NCBI GenBank assembly: GCA_043228905.1
Contig: JBHGNT010000001.1
Coordinates: forward strand, 33,976,001-34,040,000
From: Azolla caroliniana
Lineage: Eukaryota > Polypodiophyta
Length of the DNA stretch: 64,000 nt
Direction of reading: 5' to 3'
Of this stretch, positions 47,401-60,648 are shown one piece after another. The position numbers and the translations under genes are program-made. Each line of letters begins with the position of its first letter. Positions within the stretch are counted from its first letter, which is position 1. The notes beneath the pieces were generated by a model, which did no database searches, was not told the origin of the DNA, and saw nothing but the letters and a program-made list of their open reading frames with translations.

Positions 47401-50400
47401 TACAAAGAGATTGCCCATCAAAAGGCAATGCTAATAAATAATGTGTACACCCTTTGAATCCACAAATACAAACTGATAAACCTCAAATATGGCAATTGGT
47501 AAGTAGTACAACAATTGGTATATTTGTAAGGCTCAATGTTTGAAGGTATTTCAAAATGTGACTGAAAGACCTGCCCAAATAAATTTGGGAATTTGGATAG
47601 AGATTGTGCATAATCTCAAAGGGTTGTTGGATAGTATAAAAGGTAATACGCACCAAGTGGAGCTTAAGCGTTTGGAATTTCATGCCATCCGGGACATAGG
47701 TATATTTTATAGACTGACTTGTTTATAAGGTGGAGTGGTTTTACTCAGCACCAAACTATTTATTTAAGCCGATGGTTAAAAATTAGAATTTAGAAAAATA
47801 CAAGGGATCTGTGGTATATCTTGTATGTATAACCTTATGGTGTTTTCTATGTAAAAAAAATAGTGTATGCCCTTTGTAAATAGTTTGACTTGGTGCAGTG
47901 GAAGTATGAACGATCAAATCAAATCATAGATATTAAGCATGTGACATCAATAAGCTTCATCTTGCAATACAATAACAAATGCCAACAAATTTACATGGTT
48001 GTAAATTCAACGTATAGGTGTTACAATTGTCAAGCCAAAGCATTTAAAAGAATTTTACTCGGTAAGATTCTGAACCCTAGTGTAGAAATATTTCTGTATA
48101 TATTTTCATGATAAAATTTTAATTATCGACATCGTGTGTTTTCTATAAATGTCGGTCTAGATTTTTTGTTTATACAAAAAACATAAAGAGAATCTTAGCT
48201 GTATGTATGATTTTGAACTTTTTGGATGTACCGAAATGTAAGCTTTTCTTCAATTGCCTTCTAGTATTGTACAAGTAGACTTTCTACTATTGACATTATT
48301 ATTCGCATTCTGATCCATGAAAACTTCCATGTATGCCAATCCTCATTTAGTGTGGAGAAATTGTAAGCAAAAGGAAATGGGAAGGGGAGTAAAGGATTTG
48401 GTCAAGATGTCTAAAAGTGATCGAATATGCTTTAGAAGTGGCTAAATCGATTGTCAGTGCATTTACCTACTGTAATACCCAAGCTTTTTGAGCTTAGAAT
48501 TACATAGTGTATATTTTGAATAACTAAATTTTCTTAGACTACACATATGATACTGAAGGTTGTGAGGGGTTCCATGTCAGCTTTTGAACACCCCATGGAC
48601 GTGATATTTTCATGGATATGCACCACCCATGTACATATATCATAAATCTTGACCACATATCATCCTCCACATATTACCTTCTATATAGAGAAACATCTAC
48701 ATATATTTACAAACACATGTTGTAACTTACATCAAAGTAGTTAGTGCCAGCTAATACTCATATAATGGAGATATTTGTATGATGTATTGGTAGATTTTAT
48801 AGAAGAGAATGCAATGTAGGAGTATCCATGATGTTATGGTACATGGTAAAACAGTTTTCATAAAGGCAACATCGTCAAGAGCAATTATTTTCACATCTAA
48901 AGTAAGAGGATGAATTGGAATATTCTATTGTTCTATTTTATGAAGACGTGTTTAAGTAGGAAGTTATAATGGAGGTGCAAAAGTGAAATGGTCCATTTGT
49001 TGAGCATCTATATGCCGAAAATTTATCGTGGTGATGAAAAAAGTGGGAGAAGACAATGTACGTTATCACCTCTTCAACTTTTTTCTTTAATGTCCAGGTT
49101 TCACGCGTCCTTATGAATGCTAGGTTGATCTTTAAGAGATATCACGACAGAAGTAAATATACATTGTCTAAGTGCAATCTTCATTATTATCCCTTTGAAT
49201 TTTTTTAGGAGTGCCAGCTGGAATTTCTTTAGGTGTAAAATTTGATCGTGACCATAGGTCCGAAATGACGTTACCATTACGCAATCTCCTTGCCCCGCCC
49301 CCTATATATGTATGGATTTGTAGTGAGATCCTACCCACGCTTCATTTCATCAACAATATTGTATAACTTTATCTAAGCTTAGTTTGTGCATTTTGCAATA
49401 TTAGCCTAGGCACATCGAGCATTCAACTTCAATGGCAAAATTCAAACAGGTACCCCTCTCTCAAAATTGAACCCCATTTGGCATGAGTGTCTCAATACTT
49501 TCCTTATTGGTTCCTTGACCATCCTTAAATATCTCTCTCTGGTTGTTGGCATGAAGTTTGATCTTTGCCATTGGCTCGTCTCTTTATTGTAAATCCTACT
49601 TGGTCTCCTTGTAGAGAGATAATTTTGTGGATGTTAATAATTTCTTATCCTCAATTCTTTGGAGTAGGTATGTGCTTAATCATCACTCCTTACTTGGATT
49701 TTAAATTGATACTCTCCTACTCTCTAAATCCAATTTCTTGTAGTTGATCAAGTACCAATCTTAATCCTAATGTTTATATTCCATTATCTCTTTGAGTTCA
49801 ATTCTCAAAATGGGCTTGATCCCATCCCATGGAGTCAGTTATATAGTTCAGTCCCTTACTGAGATTAAGAAGTCTATCTATCAATCTCTCTCTCAACCAC
49901 ACATACACACATAATTGCATTCTCTAAGAAGAATGAATGTTGTGTATGGAGCTTGATATCTAGAGGGAAACCTAACCCTTGTACAACCACCATCATGATT
50001 CATGCACGAAATGATGTTCATACTAATTTGTAATGGATGATATCCACTATACAAGCACGTGTGAGTGGGCACACACATCGCACAGAAGCCGGATAGGTAG
50101 ACATGTCACTTATTGTTTTATGAATATTCAGAATCGTATATAATACCTAGGTAAGATAAAATCTTCTTAAAATGCCTTCTAATTTGGTGGCTAGAGGATG
50201 GAATCTTGAATGCATAATATTATCTACGAGAAAAATGTCAAAAGGATACCTAAGAGATATTGTCATAGTTTAAAAATTTGCAAGAAGAGAGTGTGTAGAT
50301 TCATGTGGAATATTCCGAATGATTGTTCCGAAGATCTTAGGGAAGGCATACATTATGTATATACATAGACATAAGTGAAAGAGAAAGAAGGCTCATTTTT

Positions 50401-50595
50401 TTAGACCGCCAAGTTTTGCATAACTACATAATTGCCCTTCCTCCTCCTCCTTGACACCTTGTGGTGACAGAGTTTTCCATAACCGCATAACTGCCCTCTT
50501 CCTTCCCCTTCCTCACCCTCTGTATACAGAGTCTTCGCCCCCCTTCATCACCATCACCATCTTCTTCATCTTCTTCTTCTTGTGTGTGCACACAG

Positions 50596-52922
50596 AGCCA
50601 GCTAGAGGCATGGGCATATAACCCTCACTCCGATGAAGACGAACGAAGCGAGCACCGATTCTCCCCGAATCGTCCGATCCCTCCTCATGTCCTAGAAGGT
50701 AAAAAAACAAACCCGATTCTCTACCCATGGAATCTAATCACCTAAATTAGGGCAAGGAGTTTGGGGTGTGACCTAATTTAATCAGGGCGCGGGATGAATT
50801 GCTCATCAAACTTAGCTAGCTGTGTGTTTAATCGCAGAATTGGGGGTGCTTTGCTGGAAGATTGATGCCGACAACTACGAATCGGACCCCGTCCTCCAAG
50901 GAATCAAGAAAGAGCGTGGCTACACATCCTGGGTAAGCCTCCCCTCCCCCAACCAATCACATCCCTCCACGTGTTTAGGGTTTACAATCACAATCATCCA
51001 CGTGTGATTACTTCCTTAAATCTTCTCCACGTGTCACGTTTAGATCCACAAATCCTTCTCCACACGTGTCGGTCCTTCCTAGAAACTTGGATTAGTCCAT
51101 GTGGCCATGCGTGTACTGTGCACAAATGTAGGAACGACACACCTCCCCCATGGGGGGGGTCTCAATTGCCCACACGTGTGTGTAGCAATGTCCCGTGTGT
51201 CCCTTCCTTCGTTAAGGACAACATGCTACCATGCATATCATTTACATTACAGAGTCTAGTTTTTGTTGGGTTACAAACTTACATGCCCCGCCCGCCACAA
51301 TCGCCGACCAAACGAGTGTTGTCGTGGTACTATCATTTATATATTGGTTAGCATGCTGGTTTTCTCCGACCCTAACTAGACATGTGTTACAACTTACAAT
51401 GAATCAATCATAAGACATATTCAATATCACATCACATCTGATCTTCACTCTCACTTTGTGCCCTCCACAAATGTAACTCTCCGATCCCTTTTCAATCGTC
51501 CAAAAACATATAATTATCCGAGGGACCTGTAAATTTGCCCTTTTTGATCCTTTAATTTGGTCCATGGCGATGACAATTGTTACATGGTGCATAGTTTCAA
51601 ATGCACATTTGAAATACATGGACGTAATTTCCCTGGACCACAAGTCAGTGTTCTCCACGCGGCCTTTTCACATTGGTCAGCTATGTGAGAATTTTCTCAT
51701 GGCTCCTACTCTAGCTACAAAATACTGCAGTCATGTAAGGTTATCCCAATCGTAATAACCAAAGTATATATGTACAACCACCAACCCATCAGTACCCGAG
51801 CTACAAACGTGGTATAACGATATCCTTCTCCAATATTCATATTCTGCCCATATCATAGAAGTCAATGGGTGATTCAAGGGAACACAATTGATCATCGCCT
51901 ACATGCATTGTTGCAATACACCAACAAAATATCCACTCACAACCCTCCACCTCCAATGTATATATTGACCATGTTGCATTTACTTATAGGTCCATGTTCT
52001 AATATATTATAGCAATATCTTCATATCTTTGCAGGAAACTATTACAGTCGCCCCCGGAAAGCTTGAGAATTATGAAGCAAAGCTCGCCCGCTTCTACACC
52101 GAGCATCTCCATCCTTATGATGAAAGTAGGCTCATCCTTGACGGAAGTGGTAAGTAATTTCATTCAAAGCTCGAACCAAGAAAGGAATGGCTTAAAGTAT
52201 TAATGTCTTGGAGTGTTTATGGAGTCATAGTTTCTCCCATTATGACAAGGTTTAGGCCTCCTTATAAGGGTTTTCATTTCACATGCTCGTGAATCATGAG
52301 CACATCCTGTTTGTGCATTGGAACTACAGCATGATCAATGATCCAAATATGCCAGTCTTGTTGAAGATATTCAATGACATGTTATTCTTGTTCTTTAGGG
52401 CTTTGGGACATTCGTGGATATAATGGCGAATGGATACGCTTTCGTGTATGTAAAGGGGATATGATTGTGCTACCTCCTGGCATGTATCATCGTTTCACAG
52501 TGGATACCAACAACTACATTAAGGTTATTATTGTCATTAGCCATCATTATTCAACAATAAGATCAATAGCATATTTGTTGAATCAATATTAATATAATCT
52601 TGAGCATTTAATTACCTACATTCTAATACATACTATGAATGCATAAATTTTAGGCTTTACTCTTGTTCACTGAAGTCCCTTCACGCATTGATATGATCAA
52701 ACCCGATGCTGACAAATTGCCAACAAGGTAATTATCACATAAATTTCATTTTCTTTTATTAGGTTGTACTGGTGTTTGACAACCACACCAATATAAGATT
52801 ATATGATTATCATAAATATGTATGGTCTGGTACATGTTGTGATTCATTACTTGTTGATTGCTTGTTTTTTCAGGAAAGAATATGTTAAGAATGTCCTTAT
52901 GAAAGACGTTGCTGGAGTTTGA
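50596..52922 (+). CDS. Acireductone dioxygenase (ARD), six visible exons, start codon not found
   Basis: This cupin metalloenzyme of the methionine salvage cycle oxidises acireductone to 2-keto-4-methylthiobutyrate and formate. Exons: about 50596-50698, 50838-50932, 52035-52149, 52399-52523, 52654-52727 and 52874-52922. All phases agree, giving about 187 visible residues. Motifs in order: [82 protein letters not shown], and C-terminal RKEYV. The metal ligands HxHxxxE and the later His are intact. Family proteins start just before the EAW motif, but the frame here reads CAG CTA GAG with no ATG back to an in-frame stop at 50488. The coordinate given is a possible 3' splice site (CACACAG|AGC), which would imply an upstream exon. 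A non-AUG start is the alternative. Confidence 0.9.
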
Positions 52923-55900
52923 GCTCATTTAAATGATCTCATTGATGCGAGACAACAAATTGCTTCACCAATTTCCATCCCCAATATTAGATAACACTAG
53001 CAATATACTTGAATCTAGACCCCTCACATGTTGTATCAGAAAAGGTTGATCATGTTGTGAGGAGTGCCCATTTGTGTGTACCTGAGTCTTCATATGTATA
53101 TATAGGTCCAGAGCACAGTTTTGCTCTCATTCATATTGTGCACATGGTTTGTGTGTTTATGAATGTTTGCTTAGACTTTGGATTTGTAAAAGATAGTTAC
53201 ATGATATGCTTATTTACATTCTAAATTCAATCACATATTTCCTTCTTTTTCTCGATCGTAATTCAATCTACACGATTAATTAGTCATGTGAACTTGCATT
53301 AACACAAACGATGATGCACAAGCCATACACATTCATTGTATGCGCGTGAGGAGTGTGCAATCTACCCTTGTGTGTCACTCCAAAGATATTCAATTTGCTT
53401 GAGGATAGAGGAAGCCTTGCCTCTCCGAGCAAAGATTGCAACAATTGTTCCAAGGAGGAACCTTACCTCCCACCACCATTCATTTCATGATTATTAATGC
53501 AACATGGGAAAAATATGTCTCCTCCTTGAGAATTAGACAACACTAAACTTGTTCTTATCTACACAAAATATGCAAGTTCGATGTGAGCATGAAGGATAAT
53601 ACGTATTGCGTATATGTTATCAACTCCAATCAAATGTCTTGTCAATCGTGTCAAAGAAACCATGCATGAACGCATTCATTGTTTTACTACTCTCGATGAT
53701 AAATGAGTACCATAAGGTCCATACATTCAAGGATAGGAATATTAAGCTACACTTGAGGTTCTACGAAGTTGTGAATAATGATATACATCACTTATCAATG
53801 CCAAGAACATTGGTGATGCATATTGCTCAATATATGATCATTTACATCAAGAATGATATGACTCAAGCCCACAATAGGAAGTGCACTATATTTGACATAT
53901 TAACAAATAATGTGTAACACAATAGCTTTAGGATATATAACTATTGACCACTCATCACAAAGGATGATGTTCATGGGCATAGCCACACAAACTCACCACA
54001 TTAATGGGCATTCCTCTAGATAATGCTGACTAGAACATTGTTTGGGGTTCACAAACTCTTTGGTTGTCACTATTAAATTCCCTTTATGTTTATTTATCTT
54101 CTTTCAAATTTGTTGTCTTGCGGTTATCAATGTGATCATTTTGGTATCGTAGCCTTCACATTTTGACTTATAGCCGACAAATATATGTGGTACATTAAAT
54201 ATCGGTTTCTCAATGATCATAAAGCTCGAGTCTTGTAGTGAACATGTTTAATTGCCAAGAAAGCTCATCAAGAAGCGAGTCATAAAGTCAAGTTAATTGT
54301 GAATATCTATGCTTTATTCGAAGATAAAGTCATCACATGCCACGATTCAAAATGTAACAACTTGCTAGGTCTTTTATATATTTACAACATTCATAATCTC
54401 ATTCATACTTTATCTACGATGTGCTAGTTCCTTTGTACGACATATTTATTTTGATGCCTATGTTGACAATATCCAACGTCATTCTCGGGTCGATCGTAAG
54501 TTGAGAATTGATAGTTAAAATATCCAAAAAATGTTTGAATTGATGAATATAATATGTTTCACAAATACAAGCCTTTGTAATCGCAGGCAATGGAGAGTCA
54601 TTGACATCTTCTTTGTGGTGGCTTATTTATCAGACATAAACCTTCATGGCTCCAATAATGCACATCATTCCTCTTTGTTTAATTGATAGTTAGTTTGTGC
54701 TAACACGTGTAAATGATGGATTGTTTTCACTTAATATGTTGCAGTTACATTATCATCATCAAATATGGAACAATATGTAAAGCCAAATGAAGCAACAATA
54801 TTGCCTTTATGGCTATTTGATAAGCCAACTGAAGGATCAATATAGCATTTATGGTTAATTGACAAAAAAACACAAATCATAAAACAAAAGATGAAGACAC
54901 CATAGCTTAAAAGGACAATGATATTTTTAAATACATTCTTAAAATATTTGAAAGAAAGACATTAACTATTGATTACCTACTCCCTCGTGGAAAGAAAACC
55001 ATCCGAATTGAGGAATTAAGTACTCCTTTGTGGAAATAAAGAGTCCCAAATGAGTCGATTGCCACATCAATATTTTGAAAAGAGAAACACTATTAGGTTC
55101 GATGTTTCATTTAAAGATAGGTCAATGCATTATTGTGCAACAAGAGTAAATACTTTCAAGTTTTTAGAAAGTTTGAAAGTCTCACAATAGATGTTGTGAT
55201 CGAGTAAAATATCTACTACAATAATTCTTATGCAAAAGATGTGGGCTCTATGGTTCAACGAGTTATTTGTAAAAGGGTAGTGATCCACGAAATTAGATTT
55301 GATGGTTTTAGATGTCTAAGTTATGGTTACTCGTGATATCTTTAAACTTATAGACTAGAATTTGTGATTTCATTATCACATATTATTTTCCACTCCATTT
55401 TTCTTCACCACAACTACCTTCCCCGTGGCATGCATATTGGAGGTTCTCTTAAAAGCTATGCAATTTCATTTGTACATGTACCAAAATTTAAATCTTTGAA
55501 AATATTCAATGTTTTATGATATACTAATGAGAATTTAATTGGACAAGGGTCAATGATATCCAAAACTAGGACCTATGCATCATTCACTAAAGAAAGCCCC
55601 ACCCAAGGCTTTGCGAGTGCTATAAAGTCATGGGATTTTGGTCCCTTGTGCATGAAAATATTCATTATCATTGGTAACAGGTTATTGGATGTTTTAAAGA
55701 ATTGCATGGTTGCACTGTTTTTGCAGTGAAGATGTAGACACATGATACAACGTTAAAAGGCTATGTAGAGAATGAACTATAGTTTACAAGTAATGCAAGG
55801 TTTGTTGAGTCATACGACATAATCAATTATAAAATATATATTTTGTAGGAGTCTGCATTTATGTCTAGGGAACAAATGGTGGTGGTGCGTGCTTTGCTAT

Positions 55901-57539
55901 AGTTTTTAACAAAACATAACCTCACGAAACACTAACATCCAATAAGGATTGTGTTTCCCATTTATTTGAAAACAAGACTTGCCACAAAGGCTAAATTTTA
56001 AATGAATATTGTATTGAGTTGTAGGGCCTTTAACTAATAAGCTAGATTGTATTGCATGGAGGGTAAAGCCAAAGGTCACTATTCAAGAAGTCCCAAGGGA
56101 CCCCATTTTGGAAGGATCCTGATTTTAGAAGTGTAAATGCAGTTTCTAAGGTAGCAACGTGAGGGCTTTTGCTATTCAATATGTTTGTTGATGTGGGTAT
56201 GGTGGTTGTGTTTTCATGTATGATTTCTTTGTAGCCATTGGGCATCTTTCCATTAATATCAAGGTGAATCTTTAAAAAAAAACAGATGGCCCAATGAACC
56301 GAAAAGGAGTGGAGCGTCATTACAACATCAAGATTCTTTCAAATAGACTAGTTTCTAACCACTTGTTTCAACCTATATTTATGTGCACACACTACATCCA
56401 AATGTATACAAAAGCAAGGTGGTTTTCATAGAGAACAAAGGATATTTGAAAACCACATGAATGGAATTTAGTTCAAAATTATGTTCATGTCCATAATCAA
56501 ACTATTGCATGAGTGCAAGGAACCAAAAGCTAAATATTGTTGAAAAGTTGGATACTTGGTGGGATCCCATGTATATAGCAAGCCTTCTCATTATTCTAGA
56601 ACATGTTCAATTCTACAATGAGATATAATGGTGTTCACAATAGATGAATGGTGAGATATCATATAATTTCATCTCTAAAGTCTTGAAATCTTGTGTATGA
56701 ATGCAATGCTTGTTCTTCTAAGAAACTCGTAATGACTGACATATTTATGGTGTAAGAAGACCATTTCTCATGCAAGCTGATAGTCAATTGACCTATATCA
56801 ATCACAAACATGGCGTGTCTAAAATGTAGAGAACAAAGTTGCTTACAATCATGTTGTTTGAGCATTATTTTAATCAGTCTTCGAAAGAGAGGTCATTGAC
56901 AAGGGCTTGTTATAATTCTTTGGAGATGAAAGAGCTTAAAATATATTACATTAAATCCTAATATTGTACGCAAGTCAATTAGAATATCTATACATATATT
57001 CAAAATAGGAATACGTCAATATAGAAAATTCTTCGCATAAAAGTAATGTCATGATCAACTTCACAAAAAAATAAAAAATGATATCGTTATGTACTCCATT
57101 TTTATGGAAGAGATTGATTTTATTAACCCAACTCTTTTTATCCTTTTGCCATTCTTGTTTACAAAGACTTTCAGCGAGATGCTTTTATTGATTCATACAC
57201 CTAAAGCTAGCTTGTTTGGGAATGTGCATCAACTGGATTGTGAGAATACCAAATCTGATTCCCTCCAACCTACGTATTTTTTGTGGTACTCTATGGGCAC
57301 GGTCGAACAATTCCATTTCTCATATTCCACATATGCCATAGGCCCAAGGTTGTCAAAGTTAATCTCTCTCTCTCTGGTGAAAACACACAATTATATTAAT
57401 AAATGTGTGTAAAAAACACTACTTACAATCATAGAACGTAATATTCGTGTTCGTGCAAACATTCAAACGTTTGGAAACGAACATGTTTGAAATGGGAAAA
57501 ATATGTGCTCAATTTTATTCCTTTTTTTCATCTATTGTC

Positions 57540-57790
57540 ATTACAATTCAGCTTACTCTAATGCTAAGGAGTCAAGCTATATGTTGCTTATGTTTCAAGT
57601 TCGATACCCAATTTTCTCATCTTTCTCTCTCTCTCTCATTAGTAACATTTTTATAGCAAAATTTTATGTTAGTGTTATAATGTTCTTTTCTTTTCTTTTT
57701 TTATTATTAGAACTAATGTTATAATGTTAGTGTTACTTGTGTCTTGGGTTCAATTCCCAACTTTCTCATATTCTCTTGTTAGTGTCATGG
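57540..57790 (+). mobile_element. Possible tRNA-derived SINE fragments
   Basis: Sequences near 57596-57612 (AAGTTCGATACCC) and 57747-57760 (GGGTTCAATTCCCAA) resemble RNA polymerase III B boxes. TAGCTCACCCTAGTGGTAAG near 57991 and its sister copy near 57856 resemble an A box. Boxes, spacing and ends do not assemble into one clear full-length element, and TC-rich tails follow. This is a weak, inferred call. Confidence 0.3.
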
Positions 57791-57840
57791 CAAAATTTTA
57801 TGTTAGTGTCATGTTCCTTTTTCTTCTTTTTCTTTCTTTC

Positions 57841-58085
57841 TTTGTTATTAGAAATTAGGTCAACCTCGTGGTAAGTTGTTATGCTACTACTGCCTATGTC
57901 ATGTTTTCTTCATATTCTCGAATATACGTTTCATGAGTTTTTGATCGTTTCTTTTTTCTTTTCTTGTTTTATTTCTTTGTTATTAGAAATTAGCTCACCC
58001 TAGTGGTAAGTTGTTATGCTACTATTGCCTATGCCATGTTTTCTTCATATTCTCGAATATACGTTTTATGAGTTTTTGAACGTTT
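57841..58085. repeat. 135-bp tandem duplication
   Basis: Copy 1 begins at 57841 and copy 2 at 57976, each with TTTGTTATTAGAAATTAG. Both contain GTGGTAAGTTGTTATGCTAC and end in ATTCTCGAATATACGTTT(C/T)ATGAG. There are a handful of differences. Confidence 0.88.
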
Positions 58086-58550
58086 GATTATAATTTATAA
58101 TGACATATTTTGATTCAATCTCTATAGTTCATACTCATTTTTTTGTAAAGTTCTAAAGTGAGGATGATAGAGATGTCTTGATTCTTAAGAAGCATCCCAA
58201 AAGTATGCATGTGATACAATGAAAATATTGCAACCATACTTATGTTGGTGATTCACAATGGATTAGAGTCCACTTATTGGGATTGAGAGTGAATCATTAT
58301 ATAATATAGACCATAGTCAATCCAATCCAAATTTGAGATGATTTACCATACACGTTTGATTGAATCATCCTCAAATGCGAATGTACGTATGATACATATG
58401 GTTCATTCTATGCTTACAATTGGTGTCACAATGGATTATGGACACCACTACACGAGTAGTGGAACATATTAATTCCGAATAGGTAGGATCTCTCCCTCTC
58501 TTTTTGTGTTCTAGGCAGGATTTAAACCCTTGACCTTTCCATTTCGAACA

Positions 58551-58552
<2 letters not shown>

Positions 58553-58624
<72 letters not shown>

Positions 58625-58629
58625 CACAC
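58553..58629. repeat. (CT)n/(CA)n compound microsatellite
   Basis: A CT run of about 40 bases is followed directly by a CA run with one CGCA interruption. Confidence 0.93.
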
Positions 58630-59119
58630 AAAGAAGAAGAAAAACAAATTAATTTTCACAATGAGATTTATCTTGAGCATGTTAAAGAACAAATGATGGT
58701 TCAAGAGAAAAGGTACATTGAGACATGGTGGTTGTAAGTTTGTTCAAGAAAAAACTCATTTTGCATAACTGGGAGACGTCGAAAACGATCATATATCAAT
58801 TTTCCTTTCTGTATGTATCGAGAGCATTTCTCAAGTCCATGTCTCTATATGCAATAACGTAAGAAACAGGGAAGAATAAAAAGCTCCGGCTGCTTGAGCT
58901 CTGGGCCAGAAAGCCTTGTATAGAGATGCCACGAACCCGGCAAATTTCCCAACCGTTTTGGCCGATACTTTGGCCCCGAGACACACACATTCACACAAAT
59001 GAAGGAAGGTGCCAATGAACAAAATAATGGGTGTTTTGGCCAAGGGGCTCTCTCTTTTTAAAAAAAACTGTAACAGTCATTTGAGGATTTGAAGGCTCTG
59101 TTTCTAAGAAGGAAGAAGG

Positions 59120-60568
59120 ATGGCAGACGACCACGAGGAGGAGGAGGAAGAAGCAGTGGCAGAATTATCGAAGAGACCAAGGAAGCAGAAGAAGCCCTCC
59201 CTATCTCCCCTCCTTGTGTTTGCTCATGGTGCTGGAGCCCCATCTACCTCACCATGGATGCAAAGGTAACAGCTCCTCCTCACTTCAAGCCTCCCCACCC
59301 TCCATATTCCCTCTCATTATTTTGATATGCATCTTTATGAGGTAGAAAAGAGAGACATTTTCTTCTTCTTTTTTGCTTCTAGTCTGAGAATATGGACCTT
59401 TATGTATGTATGTGTGTGTTTGTATAGAATATGTGTGCATTGCTAAAGCAAAGCGTGTATATGCACATGCCTAGTATGTGTATGCATGTGGATGTGTACG
59501 TGAATATATGTGCATTGCTAAACCAAAGCGTGTATATGCACATGCCTAGTATGTGTATGCATGTGGATGTGTACGGGAATATATGTGCATTGCTAAAGCA
59601 AAGCGTGTATATGCACATGCCTAGTATGTGTATGCATGTGGATGTGTACGTGAATATATGTGCATTGCTAAAACAAAGCGTGTATATGCACATGCCTAGT
59701 ATGTGTATGCATGTGGATGTGTACGTGAATATATGTGCATTGCTAAAACAAAGCATGTATATGCACATGCCTAGTATGTGTATGCATTTGGATGTGTACA
59801 TGAATATATGTGCATTGCTAAAACAAAGTGTGTATATGCACATGCCTAGTATGTGTATGCATTTGGATGTCTACGTGAATATATGTGCATTGCTAAAACA
59901 AAGCGTGCATATGCACATGCCTAGTATGTGTATGCTTGTGGATGTCTACGTGAATATATGTGCATTGCTAAAACAAAGCGTGCATATGCACATGCCTAGT
60001 ATGTGTATGCTTGTGGATGTCTACGTGAATATATGCATGTGGACTTGGACGTGAAAGTATGGTGTATTGAATCTGGTAGTGAAGTTCGGAAAAATCTCAC
60101 TTTTAACCTGCAGAGTGAAGAAAGCATGCTACATTTGTTGTGGATATTTTCCACCCGTGAGTAGTTTTGACGTACAAGTTCGATATTGCGTCCACCTTAA
60201 GTTTGCTGTTCATTGCGCTGGCAAGATCTTCTAGATTTTTGGTTATGTGCCTGCACCTCAGCAACCATATGCAACAAGTTTTGGCAATTGAATTGAGTCA
60301 AATGCTGAGCTCTTTGGACACTCTGGTAGTTATGGAACCAAGCCCATTGTGTCCACCCACCACTGGTCCTATACATTATCATGATATCCCCGAGCATCTC
60401 ACTACTCTTTTCTTTGAATGTTTTTAGTTTATTGAGTATTGGTGATAGTTGATTCCTATCTTTTATCCTTTCCTTTGTGCCTTCTCTTGAGATTTCCACA
60501 TGTAATACAATGTAATTGAAAAAAGCAATATGTATGTATGCATATGTTTATGAGTATGTGTATGCATG

Positions 60569-60601
<33 letters not shown>

Positions 60602-60602
60602 C

Positions 60603-60648
<46 letters not shown>

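Larger units (their letters stand above)
39013..50595. other. 11.5-kb gene-free AT-rich region
   Basis: No coding exon, RNA gene or intact element recognised on either strand. It contains a poly-G run (about 40684-40702), a 223-bp tandem duplication (43933-44376) followed by a GA microsatellite, and much low-complexity AT-rich sequence. A few short translations (for example YVDD near 45066) hint at decayed reverse transcriptase but cannot be supported. Confidence 0.5.
52923..59119. other. 6.2-kb spacer between ARD and the TEX30-like gene
   Basis: No gene recognised. It holds a 135-bp tandem duplication (57841-58085), possible SINE-like fragments (57540-58080 and near 58490-58550), and a (CT)n/(CA)n block (58553-58629). 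The minus frame 58831-59043 (70 codons, Ala/Phe-rich) lies just upstream of the next gene. It matches nothing I recognise and is more likely promoter DNA. Confidence 0.45.

Noticed and set aside
58490-58550. tRNA B-box-like sequence on the minus strand (GGGTTTAAATCCTG)
   Set aside because: No A box at the right distance and no cloverleaf; at most a SINE fragment.
58831-59043. 70-codon minus-strand frame upstream of the TEX30-like gene
   Set aside because: No recognised domain and no splice context; it overlaps the likely promoter of the + strand gene.
59431-60054. 207-codon + frame and 147-codon - frame of 25-residue repeats
   Set aside because: They arise from a 75-bp minisatellite wholly inside a well-supported intron.
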